Part shown: positions 36,459 to 45,297 of the stretch, in pieces
Layout of the letters: the number at the start of each line of letters is the position of its first letter
How positions within the stretch are numbered: the first letter of the stretch is position 1
Assembly (NCBI GenBank): GCA_947594425.1
Contig: CANQED010000007.1
Coordinates: 1 to 64,000 of the forward strand
DNA length: 64,000 nt
Source of the DNA: an uncultured Ruminiclostridium sp.
GTDB lineage: Bacteria; Bacillota; Clostridia; Oscillospirales; Ruminococcaceae
Reading direction: 5' to 3'
Position numbers and translations under genes: made by a program
Notes under the pieces: generated by a model
What the model was told of the DNA's origin: nothing
Databases searched by the model: none
The model's input: only the letters and a program-made list of their open reading frames with translations

Positions 36459-37544
36459 TTATTCCTGCGGCTTTTCCTGAGGTCTGTCCTGCCAATCTCC
36501 TCGGTCGTTGTTTCCGCCGCCGTTATTGTTGTTGTTGTTGTTATTATTTTTATTAGCGGTGTTTGACTTTCCGTCGGAAAGTATCACCACGTCGCCCTCG
36601 TTTATGCCGCTGATTATCTCGGTATAATCACCCGCGGTAACGCCTATCTCGACGGGCATATCGTATTTTTCCTCGCCTCTGAGTATGCTGCAATAATTAG
36701 ACGCTATCTCGGACTTTATCGCGCTTGCGGGAACCGCGAGCACGTTCGTCCTCTTGACGGTGACCGCAAAAATAGTAGCCCAGCCCGACTCGGCGTCGAC
36801 CGCGCCGTTTTCTTCATTTAAAAATTTGTCCAGGTCCTCGTCCGTAAGCTTTACCGCCGAAAAATTAAGGGTAGCGGTCTTAGCGTCGTCGGGGGCGGTG
36901 TCGGGGGCGGCTATGACCGTGCCGCTGTAATCGACATTATTTATCTTAAGCTTAACGTCCATATTAAAGCGCAGATTTTTACCGCCGCCGCTGTTATTGT
37001 ACACATATACCGAGCTCGGCACCGATACCGAGCACAGAGTGTCGTCCGCCTTTACGGCGTTGCCCTCCTGCAAAAAGCTGCAATTGTTCACTATTCCGTC
37101 ATAGGGCGCGACTATGCTCGCCTTTTCGCGCTCGGCTTTAAGCTTGTCAAGCTCTATCTGCGCATATTCCTTATCTATGCTGTTAGAGCTTTGCGCGACC
37201 TTTATCGTCTGCTCGCTTATCTGAAAATCAAGGTCGGTGGTGTCGAGCTCAAAAAGCACGTCGCCCTTTTTGACAAACTTGTTTTTAGAAGTGTTTATCT
37301 TTTTTATTTTAGTGTCAAACGGCGCTTTAAACTCGGTGGTCTCGGCAAAAGCCAACTTAGCGGGTATTTTTTCCTCGGTCTGTATCGTCATATACTCCAC
37401 CGTCGCGGTGTTATAGGACAGCTTTGTCTCGCCGAACTCGGGCTTAATTATCTCGTCCTCTACGCTCGGTGAGCAGCCTGCGAGGGATATAGCCAAGGCT
37501 GCCGTTATACCTGCCGTTATGATCTTTGCACTTTTGATTTTCAT
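36459..37544 (-). CDS. HlyD/MacA-like efflux adaptor lipoprotein (orphan)
   Basis: The 361-residue product has a lipoprotein signal (AISLAGC, lipid-modified Cys near residue 23), a biotinyl-lipoyl-like half motif (FKAPFDTKIKKI ... VKKGDVLFELD), a short helical hairpin, the second half ASIVAPYDGIVN, and a beta-barrel region. It ends in an Asn run of nine followed by a Gly/Asn/Pro/Glu-rich tail. Such adaptors normally work with MacB-type ABC exporters, but none is adjacent. It follows the epimerase gene by 28 bases. A role in envelope transport is inferred. Confidence 0.75.
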   Translation of the reverse strand: MKIKSAKIITAGITAALAISLAGCSPSVEDEIIKPEFGETKLSYNTATVEYMTIQTEEKIPAKLAFAETTEFKAPFDTKIKKINTSKNKFVKKGDVLFELDTTDLDFQISEQTIKVAQSSNSIDKEYAQIELDKLKAEREKASIVAPYDGIVNNCSFLQEGNAVKADDTLCSVSVPSSVYVYNNSGGGKNLRFNMDVKLKINNVDYSGTVIAAPDTAPDDAKTATLNFSAVKLTDEDLDKFLNEENGAVDAESGWATIFAVTVKRTNVLAVPASAIKSEIASNYCSILRGEEKYDMPVEIGVTAGDYTEIISGINEGDVVILSDGKSNTANKNNNNNNNNNGGGNNDRGDWQDRPQEKPQE

Positions 37545-37572
37545 GGGTGATCCTTTCGCCGTAAGGGGTGCT

Positions 37573-38733
37573 TTATGCGCGGGATATTATCTCAAGGCAC
37601 ATACGTCCGTTGTGATAGGGGCATTTCCACGGGTCAACGGTGGGCTTAGATGTGTCGGGCTGCTCGTTGTCGAATAGCTGCGAGTACCATTCGCCGCCCT
37701 CGCGCTTATCTATGATATGCGCCTTTATGTATTCCCAAAGGCTGCGCGCTATATCAAGATACTCCGCGTCGCCATAGCGCTGATACGCGTTATAAAAGCC
37801 CACAACGCCCTCGGCCTGTACCCACCATATATGCAGGGTGTTTACAACGCCCTTTTCTACCTCGTTATTGAGCCTGCCGTTTATAAAGGCGCGGCTTGCG
37901 ATATTTGCGACAATGACCTTATTCATGGCTCTTACGCGCTTAGTCAGGTGCTCGTCGCCGATAACGTCGCAGGCTCTGTCCATAAGCCACGTCGCCTCGA
38001 TGTCGTGTCCGTACGAATAAATATCGCCTATCTCGTTAAGCTGCTTGTCAAAGAATACCATCAGCTTTCCGCCCTTTTCGTCGTATATCTTATTTTGCAT
38101 TATGTCCATAAGAAAATACAGCGAGCGCAGAACGTTTTTGTCATTAGATACGCGGTACAGCTCGGTGTACGCCTCGATAAGGTGCAGGGTGGTGTTCATC
38201 GTCTTATCCGCCATAAGCCCGTTTTCGGACAGCGCGTCGTTTTCCATTAGCTGCCAATCAGACGTAAACGCCTCTTGATACGCGACCTCGTCGCGGCATT
38301 TTTGCTCTACCGTGTCGTAGACCTGCTTTGCAAGTATAAGCGCGTCCTCGTCCTTAGACGCGTCATAATAGCTCGACAGTGCGTATATGAAAAACGCCTG
38401 ACAGTATGTATGCTTCATACCGTCGGATACCTTGCCGTCGGCGGTCACCATCCAGTACACGCCGCCGTTTTGCCTGTCCACGCAGTTTTTCACAAGAAAA
38501 TCATAGGCGTGCTTAGCTTTTTTAAGGTATTCGGGATTTTTCAGCACAATAAAGCAGTTTGAGTAAAACCACAGTATCCTTGAGTGGAGTATAACGCCCT
38601 TGTCGGCGTTTTTGTCCACGGCTAAATCGTGACCTACATATCCGTAAAAGCCGCCGTTTTCTTCATCGACAAGCTTATCCCAAAAGGGGATTATGTGTTC
38701 GGTAAGCTCTTTTTTACATTCTCGCGCAAGCAT
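37573..38733 (-). CDS. Cellobiose 2-epimerase (AGE superfamily)
   Basis: The 386-residue (alpha/alpha)6-barrel enzyme closely resembles Ruminococcus albus cellobiose 2-epimerase, with shared stretches such as ADKGVILHSRILWFYSN and YGHDIEATWLMDRACDV. The catalytic residues fall at His243, Glu246 and, in KCPYHNGRM, His374, matching the numbering I recall for the R. albus enzyme. It epimerises the reducing glucose of cellobiose to give glucosyl-mannose, for mannan and cellodextrin use. No sugar-phosphorylase or mannan gene is near. It lies in an operon with secA and DUF1015, which is an odd place for it. It has no signal peptide. Confidence 0.88.
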   Translation of the reverse strand: MLARECKKELTEHIIPFWDKLVDEENGGFYGYVGHDLAVDKNADKGVILHSRILWFYSNCFIVLKNPEYLKKAKHAYDFLVKNCVDRQNGGVYWMVTADGKVSDGMKHTYCQAFFIYALSSYYDASKDEDALILAKQVYDTVEQKCRDEVAYQEAFTSDWQLMENDALSENGLMADKTMNTTLHLIEAYTELYRVSNDKNVLRSLYFLMDIMQNKIYDEKGGKLMVFFDKQLNEIGDIYSYGHDIEATWLMDRACDVIGDEHLTKRVRAMNKVIVANIASRAFINGRLNNEVEKGVVNTLHIWWVQAEGVVGFYNAYQRYGDAEYLDIARSLWEYIKAHIIDKREGGEWYSQLFDNEQPDTSKPTVDPWKCPYHNGRMCLEIISRA

Positions 38734-38750
38734 AAGTATTCTCCGTTATC

Positions 38751-40040
38751 TTAATATATTTTGTTCATTACCAGTCCCGTTGTCAGCTTAGGGTAAAAGT
38801 AGGTGGACTTTTGCGGCATTTTTTCTCCCGCGAGAGCCACGTCCCTTATCTCGCTGATATGCGTGGGGTTCAGCAAAAAGCAGCAATTTGCCCTTTGCCC
38901 GTCGACCTCGGAAATAGCCTTATCCGCACTGCGGGTATAGGTGAGATTTTTCTGTCCGGCCATATTCTCTTTGTCTATGCCAAATATCCGTTCTAATACC
39001 AATGTGTGCAGCACGCTAACGTCAAGCTCTCTTAGCGACCTGCTCGCATCGGGCAGCAGCTTTTCCATAATTTCGGCGTCCTTTAGCACCATAAGAGTAT
39101 AATTGTTGTCGCCGGTGAAAAGCACGAACGCCTTTTTATTCTCGCTGTACGCCTTTTCAAGACCTATCTCGCCCTTTTCGCGGTTGAGGTATGGGGTTAT
39201 CTCAAAGTACTCGCGGCATTTTTCTACTACATCATTATAGTCAAAGCTGTCGAGCCCTCTCACTATCCTGTGGGTGGGGAACACCGTCAGCCCTTTGTTC
39301 TCCATATCAACTAGCATCATCGTCACGTATTCTGAGCTGCCTATGTTGTCGGGCTGTACCTCGGCGAGGTGCTGCTTATATTTCAGCGCCGTCTCATAGC
39401 GGTGGTGTCCGTCCGCTATATATAGCTTTTTGTCGCGCATTGCATTTATAAGCGCGCTTATCGTGTCCTCGTCATATACGCACCACAGCTTATGGGTGAT
39501 ATTGTTTTCGTCGGTAAAGCAGCTGTCGGGCTGCCCCTTAGAGGCACTCTCGACTATGCCGAATACATTGCCGTCCTCGTCGTCGTACAAGGAGTATATC
39601 TGGCTGAAATTGCAGCCTGTTGCGCACATTAAATCAAACCTGTCCGCCTTGGCTTTTGAGAGGGTCTCCTCGTGGGGGAGGATAACGCCCTTAGAAAATT
39701 CCTCGAGCTTTACCAGCGACACAAAGCCCTTTACCGAGTGAGCCTGCCCGTTTAGCTCAAAGCCCATCTCGTAGATATATATCCCGGGCTTGCTGTCGCA
39801 TTTTAGCAAGCCCTCGTCGAGCCACTTGTTTAAATGCGCGGCGGCCTTTTCGTACGCCTCCGCTGTGTCGTCGGAGGACGACCTCGGCAGCTCGAGCCGC
39901 ACGATATTGTGCCTGTTCTTTGACACATAGCCCGCGCGCTCCTCGGGGCTTATGATATCATACGGGGGACAGCATAATTCGTCTATAGCCCCCGCCTTAT
40001 CTGTATAGCGCAGTCCGTTGAATGCCTTTATTTCAGCCAT
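38751..40040 (-). CDS. DUF1015 family protein
   Basis: The 429-residue cytoplasmic protein carries the DUF1015 hallmarks: the N-terminal CCPPYDIISPEERA stretch, the central LYIADGHHRYETA motif (about residue 215) and a C-terminal GQKNLTYTRS region. The family is widespread in anaerobes and its function is not established. It follows secA by 11 bases and precedes the epimerase by 17, so all are likely co-transcribed. Confidence 0.85.
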   Translation of the reverse strand: MAEIKAFNGLRYTDKAGAIDELCCPPYDIISPEERAGYVSKNRHNIVRLELPRSSSDDTAEAYEKAAAHLNKWLDEGLLKCDSKPGIYIYEMGFELNGQAHSVKGFVSLVKLEEFSKGVILPHEETLSKAKADRFDLMCATGCNFSQIYSLYDDEDGNVFGIVESASKGQPDSCFTDENNITHKLWCVYDEDTISALINAMRDKKLYIADGHHRYETALKYKQHLAEVQPDNIGSSEYVTMMLVDMENKGLTVFPTHRIVRGLDSFDYNDVVEKCREYFEITPYLNREKGEIGLEKAYSENKKAFVLFTGDNNYTLMVLKDAEIMEKLLPDASRSLRELDVSVLHTLVLERIFGIDKENMAGQKNLTYTRSADKAISEVDGQRANCCFLLNPTHISEIRDVALAGEKMPQKSTYFYPKLTTGLVMNKIY

Positions 40041-40051
40041 TTATTTCTCCC

Positions 40052-42778
40052 TTACTCATTTGCTCCGCAGCATTTTTTATATTTCTTTCCGCTGCCGCAG
40101 GGACAGGGATCGTTTCTGCCCACCTTTTTGGTGGAGTCTTTTCTATAGGTAGTTCTCGCGCCCGCATTTTCGGGATTAGGCTTTAGTACCTGCTCGCGCT
40201 GAGGGGGCTCCTCTACCTTTACCTTTACGGTGAGGACTAACCGCGCGGTGTCCTCTCTTATCGCGGCTATCATCTCGTCAAACATCGCAAAGCCCTCTAT
40301 CCTGTACTCTACGACAGGGTCACGCTGTGCGTAACTTCTTAGCGCGATACCGCGCTTTAATTCTTCCATAGCGTCGATATGATCCATCCACTTCATATCA
40401 ACTACCTTTAGCATACATATACGCTCTAACTCGCGCATAAGCTCCGAGCCGAATTCTTCCTCGCGCTGTTTGTACAGCTCGTCGGCGCGGGTCTTGAGCA
40501 TACTGATTATATCCTTTTTATCAAGGGTATTAAGCTCCTCGGTAGAATAATTAAAGTCATCCTCCTTAGTGAGCATACCCATAAAATGCTCTCTTAAGCC
40601 GATAAAGTTCCAGTTGTCGGGATAATCGCCCGAGCAGTAGGTGTTGACGTTCTCGTTTATCGTCTCGTCTATCATGCTCTTGATGTACTCGCTTACGTCC
40701 TCGCCGTCGAGCACCTTAGAGCGCTGTGTATATATCGTCATACGCTGCTGAGACATAACGTCGTCATAATCGAGCACGTTTTTACGGATAGAGAAGTTCC
40801 TGCCCTCGACCTTTTTCTGTGAGGACTCTATCGTGCTGGACAAAAATCTGTTTTCTATCGGGATATCCTCGTCTATGCCGAGCGTCTGCATTATCGACTG
40901 TACTCTCTCGCCGCCGAACATACGCATAAGGTCGTCCTCGAGCGAAATGAAGAAGCGGCTCTCGCCGGGGTCGCCCTGACGTCCCGCACGGCCTCTGAGC
41001 TGATTGTCGATACGCCTTGACTCGTGACGCTCTGTGCCGAGTATAAACAGACCGCCCGCCTCGCGGACCTCCTCCGCCTCTTTGGCTATCTGCTCCTTAA
41101 ATTCTTCATTGTACTTTTTAAAGGTCTCTCTTGCGTTTAGGATAGCCTCGTCGGTGGTCTCCGCAAAGCCCGTAGCCTCGTTGATAAGATCCTCCTCAAA
41201 GCCCTCTTTTCTCATTTTGCCCTTGGCTAAAAATTCCGCGTTTCCTCCGAGCATAATATCGGTACCACGTCCCGCCATATTGGTGGCTATCGTGACAGCA
41301 CCCTTTTTGCCCGCCTGAGCGACTATCTCAGCCTCGCGCTCGTGGTTCTTTGCGTTTAATACCTCGTGCTTTATGCCCTTTTTCTTAAGCAGGGAGGAGA
41401 GCAGCTCGGACTTTTCTATGGTGACCGTACCTACAAGCACGGGCTGACCCTTTGCGTGACATTCTTCTATCTGCCTTATAACGGCGGTAAATTTGCCGTT
41501 CTCGTTCTTATATACCTGATCCTCGTGGTCAATCCTTATAACGGGCTTATTTGTAGGAATTTCGATAACGTCGAGCGAGTATATCTCCCTAAACTCGTTT
41601 TCCTCGGTCATAGCGGTACCCGTCATACCCGACAGCTTGTCGTACAGCCTGAAAAAGTTCTGGAACGTAATGGTAGCGAGCGTCTTGCTCTCGTTTTTGA
41701 CCTGTACGTTCTCCTTAGCCTCTATCGCCTGATGCAGTCCCTCGTTAAAGCGGCGGCCGAACATCAAACGTCCCGTAAACTCGTCGACAATGATTATCTC
41801 GCCGTCCTTGACTACATAGTCAACGTCGCGCTTCATAACGCCCTGCGCCTTTATCGCTTGGTTTACGTGGTGCAAAAGCGTCATATTTTCCGCGTCCATA
41901 AGGTTCTCCACCCCAAAATACGCCTCGGCCTTTTTAACGCCGCGCTGGGTTAGGGTAGCGTTCTTAGCTTTCTCGTCTATGATATAGTCGCCGTCATAGG
42001 CGTCCTGATCCTCCTTGCTGTCAAGCTCGACTACCTTAAACGGGCGCAGACTTCTCGCAAGCCTGTCAGCCTTAGCGTAAAGGTCGGTCGACTTGTCGCC
42101 CGGACCTGAGATGATAAGCGGCGTTCTCGCCTCGTCTATAAGTATCGAGTCCACCTCGTCGACTATCGCAAAGTTATGCCCGCGCTGCACCTTGTCGGAC
42201 TTGCGTATGCACATATTGTCACGCAGATAGTCAAAGCCGAACTCGTTATTAGTGCCGTAGGTGATATCGCAGTTGTAGGACTTGCGCCTTTGGTCGTTGG
42301 TCATATCGTGGAGTATAAGCCCGACTGTAAGCCCTAAAAATCTATGCACGCGCCCTATCATCTCTCCGCCGTACTTAGCCAGATAGTCGTTTACCGTGAC
42401 GATATGCACGCCCTTGCCTCCGAGAGCTACCAGATAAGAGGGCAGCGCCGCGACAAACGTCTTGCCTTCGCCCGTTCTCATCTCGGCTATACGCCCTTGA
42501 AAGAGTATTATTCCGCCGAGTATCTGCACGGGATAAGGCTTCTTGCCGAGAACTCTCCACATCGCCTCGCGGCATACCGCGAATGCCTCGGGCAAAAGGT
42601 CGTCGAGGGTCTCGCCCTTGTCCAGCCTCTCTCTGAACAGCGCCGTCTGATTTTTGAGCTCGGAGTCTGTCATAGAGGAGTACCTGCTCTCAAGCTCTAA
42701 GACCTTGTCTTTAAGCGGGATTATCCTTTTTATCTCTTTTTCGGAGTAATTTCCGAATATTTTTGACAGTAAATTCAT
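40052..42778 (-). CDS. secA: Preprotein translocase ATPase SecA
   Basis: The 908-residue motor pushes unfolded preproteins through SecYEG. It has Walker [15 protein letters not shown] (about residue 103), the DEAD-like [18 protein letters not shown], the second motor domain with [14 protein letters not shown] and [16 protein letters not shown], and a C-terminal zinc tail [17 protein letters not shown] that binds SecB or ribosomes in other species. It is the first gene of a four-gene operon with a consensus promoter. Confidence 0.97.
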   Translation of the reverse strand: MNLLSKIFGNYSEKEIKRIIPLKDKVLELESRYSSMTDSELKNQTALFRERLDKGETLDDLLPEAFAVCREAMWRVLGKKPYPVQILGGIILFQGRIAEMRTGEGKTFVAALPSYLVALGGKGVHIVTVNDYLAKYGGEMIGRVHRFLGLTVGLILHDMTNDQRRKSYNCDITYGTNNEFGFDYLRDNMCIRKSDKVQRGHNFAIVDEVDSILIDEARTPLIISGPGDKSTDLYAKADRLARSLRPFKVVELDSKEDQDAYDGDYIIDEKAKNATLTQRGVKKAEAYFGVENLMDAENMTLLHHVNQAIKAQGVMKRDVDYVVKDGEIIIVDEFTGRLMFGRRFNEGLHQAIEAKENVQVKNESKTLATITFQNFFRLYDKLSGMTGTAMTEENEFREIYSLDVIEIPTNKPVIRIDHEDQVYKNENGKFTAVIRQIEECHAKGQPVLVGTVTIEKSELLSSLLKKKGIKHEVLNAKNHEREAEIVAQAGKKGAVTIATNMAGRGTDIMLGGNAEFLAKGKMRKEGFEEDLINEATGFAETTDEAILNARETFKKYNEEFKEQIAKEAEEVREAGGLFILGTERHESRRIDNQLRGRAGRQGDPGESRFFISLEDDLMRMFGGERVQSIMQTLGIDEDIPIENRFLSSTIESSQKKVEGRNFSIRKNVLDYDDVMSQQRMTIYTQRSKVLDGEDVSEYIKSMIDETINENVNTYCSGDYPDNWNFIGLREHFMGMLTKEDDFNYSTEELNTLDKKDIISMLKTRADELYKQREEEFGSELMRELERICMLKVVDMKWMDHIDAMEELKRGIALRSYAQRDPVVEYRIEGFAMFDEMIAAIREDTARLVLTVKVKVEEPPQREQVLKPNPENAGARTTYRKDSTKKVGRNDPCPCGSGKKYKKCCGANE

Positions 42779-42852
42779 TTATATTGTCTTTCCTTTCAAC
42801 TATGCGTCTGCGATTTGCGCAAAACGGTTTTGATTTGATTGCATACCTTATT

Positions 42853-42881
42853 ATTATACACCTCGTACGGCTTTTTGTCAA
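42853..42881 (-). promoter_or_regulatory. Consensus sigma-A promoter for secA
   Basis: On the minus strand TTGACA (42881-42876) and TATAAT (42858-42853) are separated by exactly 17 bases. The leader to the secA ATG is about 68 bases and has no obvious SecM-like upstream frame. Confidence 0.85.
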
Positions 42882-42948
42882 TATTAGCAAAGATATTTTT
42901 GACTTATTGTGCCGTCTGCACGTATTTCTGTATTTTTCCGCGGGTCAG

Positions 42949-42980
42949 TTGACATTTTATAATAAATATGGTAGTATAAT
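42949..42980 (+). promoter_or_regulatory. Promoter for the aquaporin gene
   Basis: TTGACA (42949-42954) is followed after 17 bases by TAGTAT (42972-42977) and after 20 bases by TATAAT (42975-42980). The 17-base option has better spacing and the other a better -10. Both predict a start about 50 bases ahead of the ATG. Confidence 0.65.
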
Positions 42981-43036
42981 TATAGGCTTGAACTAATTCA
43001 AGACCGCATAATATGCTTCTACAGGAGGTCATTTCT

Positions 43037-43702
43037 ATGGAATCTATCAAAAAATACGTCGCCGAATTTATCGGTACGTTCGTGCTGGTTCTGCTTGCGT
43101 GCGGAACTGCCGCGGCTGTCGGCTGCGACCCGTCGGGCTCGGGTTATCTTCTGACGGCTCTTGCTTTCGGTCTGGTGATTGTCGCTATGGCTTATTCTAT
43201 CGGCAATATCTCAGGCTGCCACATCAACCCCGCCGTTTCTATCGCAATGCTGATAAGCGGCAAAATGTCGGTAAAGGATTTTGTCGGCTATATCGTCGCA
43301 CAGTTCCTTGGCGCTATCGCGGGCGCCGCCGTTCTTATGGCTATACTCGGCAAAGAGTCGGGGCTCGGCGCTAACGCCCTTTACAACGGCGATATCTGGC
43401 TTTCTATCCTTATCGAAGTAATTCTTACGTTCGTATTTGTTATCGCTATACTCGGCGTTACCTCTAAGACCGAGAATACCGCCGTCACCGGTCTTGTGAT
43501 AGGCCTTTCGCTGACGCTCGTTCATATCTTCGGCATACATTTTACCGGCACATCCGTAAACCCCGCGCGCAGCTTCGGTCCCGCTTTATTCGTAGGCGGC
43601 GACGCGCTTACTAACGTGTGGGTATTTATCGTCGCTCCGCTCGTAGGCGGCGCGCTTGCGGCAATAGTTTACAAATTCCTATCTTCAAAAAGTGAGAAAT
43701 AA
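43037..43702 (+). CDS. Aquaporin/glycerol facilitator family (MIP) channel
   Basis: The 221-residue membrane protein has six helices and the two pore-forming Asn-Pro-Ala loops (GCHINPAVSIAM near residue 60 and GTSVNPARSFGP near residue 175). MIP channels let water or small neutral solutes through. The selectivity filter is not certain by eye, but the short loops resemble AqpZ more than GlpF. The frame is open from 43013, but AGGAGGT at 43023-43029 fixes the ATG at 43037. It is a single gene, with its own promoter and a strong hairpin after it. Confidence 0.92.
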   Translation: MESIKKYVAEFIGTFVLVLLACGTAAAVGCDPSGSGYLLTALAFGLVIVAMAYSIGNISGCHINPAVSIAMLISGKMSVKDFVGYIVAQFLGAIAGAAVLMAILGKESGLGANALYNGDIWLSILIEVILTFVFVIAILGVTSKTENTAVTGLVIGLSLTLVHIFGIHFTGTSVNPARSFGPALFVGGDALTNVWVFIVAPLVGGALAAIVYKFLSSKSEK

Positions 43703-43717
43703 GCGATAAGCCGAATA

Positions 43718-43748
43718 ATTTATCCCCTGCCTTCGGCAGGGGATAAAT
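43718..43748 (+). terminator. Strong hairpin after the aquaporin gene
   Basis: ATTTATCCCCTGCC (43718-43731) and GGCAGGGGATAAAT (43735-43748) form a perfect 14-bp stem around a three-base loop. It is followed only by CTTG rather than a real T-run, so it may stabilise the 3' end as much as terminate. Confidence 0.6.
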
Positions 43749-43815
43749 CTTGCGGGGCTTACTTCGACGGTATTTTCCGCTTTAAGGATATATTTGTTCA
43801 TAAAAAGGTTGTTTT

Positions 43816-44150
43816 ATGACCGAAAAGATACAGTGGATATTTTTTGACGTCGGCACTACGCTTGTCGACGAGACCAAAGCGTACGAGCACAGAATTAAAG
43901 ACGCTATCGCGGGCACGGATAGCCCGATACCAAGATTTTTAATGCCGCTCTCGCAATGGCGGGGTGCCGTCCGCAGAATGCCGCTATGGTCGGCGACCGC
44001 CCCGACAACGACATTTTCCCCGCTAAAAAATTAGGAATGAAAACAGTTTGGGTACGGTAAGGGTTCTCGATTTATCGTCACCCCGTATCTGAAGAATACG
44101 AAGCCGATTATACTATAGATGACCTCACGGGATTAAAAAATATATTTTGA
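43816..44150 (+). pseudogene. Decayed HAD-family phosphatase gene
   Basis: The N-terminal HAD motif WIFFDVGTTLVD is intact, but after about 35 residues the frame changes (junction about 43915-43925) and runs into the C-terminal HAD sequence, read in another frame: KIFNAALAMAGC, NAAMVGDRPDND and LGMKTVWVR. The middle (probably over 100 residues, judged from usual HAD length of about 225) is missing. A stop at 44058-44060 (TAA) then interrupts the end, where relatives have Gln (CAA), before the natural-looking stop at 44148-44150. The result is a frame-shifting deletion plus a nonsense change. The parent gene was probably a haloacid-dehalogenase-like hydrolase. Confidence 0.8.
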
Positions 44151-44162
44151 GGAGATGATAAT

Positions 44163-45284
44163 TTGGGCAGGGTACTGCGTTGTTGCAAGGGTCAGCCGGT
44201 GCTGATAGTTGCTTTTATCGCGGCGCTTGTTTCTATGCTGCTTATTCCGCCCGACGAGCAATATCTCGGATACTGCAACCGCGCGGTGCTTATACAACTT
44301 TTTTGCCTTATGATAGCGGTCGCGGGCTTTCGCGGTATAGGCGTATTCGAGGCGCTGACACGGGTACTGCTCAAAAAGGCGGGCAGTATTCGGCGGCTCG
44401 GGCTGCTGCTAATGACGGTATGCTTTTTCTCCTCTATGCTGGTGACTAACGACGTCGCGCTGCTTACCTTTGTCCCGCTGACATTGCTCCTCTTTTCTAA
44501 AATAAACGACGCTAAGAGCCTGATTTGGATAATCGTAATAGAGACCGCCGCCGCTAATCTCGGCAGTATGCTTACCCCGATAGGAAACCCGCAGAATTTA
44601 TACATATACGCGCAGTACAACCTTGACCCGATACGGTTTATCTCCCTTATGCTCCCGCTCGGGATAATTAGCTATCTGCTGTTATTTCTGCTCTGCTTTA
44701 TTGTCCTTAAGGGCAAATGCGAGGTCGCGCCGTCCGAAAAGCACCCTATACCTAAAATAAAGCTGTTGGTGTTTGCGGTGATGTTTATACTGTGCATACT
44801 TACCGTGCTTCGCATTATACCCGACCTTGTATGCCTTGCTGTTGTGGCGGCGCTGACGCTGATTTTCGACCGCCGACTGTTTTTAAAGGCGGATTATGCG
44901 CTGCTAGCTACATTTGTATGCTTTTTTGTGTTTGTGGGAAATATCGCGCGCATAGAGCTTATACGCGACTTTTTCGCGGCGGTAATGCAGGGAAGAGAGC
45001 TTATCACCTCGGCGCTTTTGTCGCAGTGTATAAGCAATGTCCCCGCGGCTGTTATGCTGTCGGGCTTTACTACTAACGCTAACGCTTTGTTGCTCGGCGT
45101 AAATATCGGCGGTATGGGCACGCCGATAGCGTCTCTCGCAAGTCTTATCTCCTATCAATTTTATTCTAAGAGCGAGAGCTCCGACGCAAAGCGCTATCTG
45201 CTTATCTTTTCGCTCGTCAATTTCGGTATGCTGATATTGCTGCTTTTGTTTGCGCTGTTTATTCAGCCGCTGATATATATTTAA
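44163..45284 (+). CDS. SLC13/CitMHS/ArsB-type anion permease
   Basis: The 373-residue polytopic membrane protein has about ten helices. It contains the paired motifs typical of the ion-transporter superfamily: MLVTNDVALLTFVPL near residue 97 and LGSMLTPIGNPQNLYIYAQ near residue 140, with the second half repeating the pattern (NVPAAVMLSGF, NIGGMGTPIASLASL). Likely substrates are carboxylates, sulfate or similar anions, but this cannot be decided here. The start is TTG, with GAGGAGA about eight bases ahead. It follows the broken HAD gene and precedes a lipase gene by 13 bases. Confidence 0.8.
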   Translation: MGRVLRCCKGQPVLIVAFIAALVSMLLIPPDEQYLGYCNRAVLIQLFCLMIAVAGFRGIGVFEALTRVLLKKAGSIRRLGLLLMTVCFFSSMLVTNDVALLTFVPLTLLLFSKINDAKSLIWIIVIETAAANLGSMLTPIGNPQNLYIYAQYNLDPIRFISLMLPLGIISYLLLFLLCFIVLKGKCEVAPSEKHPIPKIKLLVFAVMFILCILTVLRIIPDLVCLAVVAALTLIFDRRLFLKADYALLATFVCFFVFVGNIARIELIRDFFAAVMQGRELITSALLSQCISNVPAAVMLSGFTTNANALLLGVNIGGMGTPIASLASLISYQFYSKSESSDAKRYLLIFSLVNFGMLILLLLFALFIQPLIYI

Positions 45285-45297
45285 GTGAGGAAATGAT

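Noticed and set aside
42779-42852. SecM-like upstream peptide or secA regulatory RNA
   Set aside because: The leader is too short for a secretion-monitor peptide and I saw no stable structure over the RBS.
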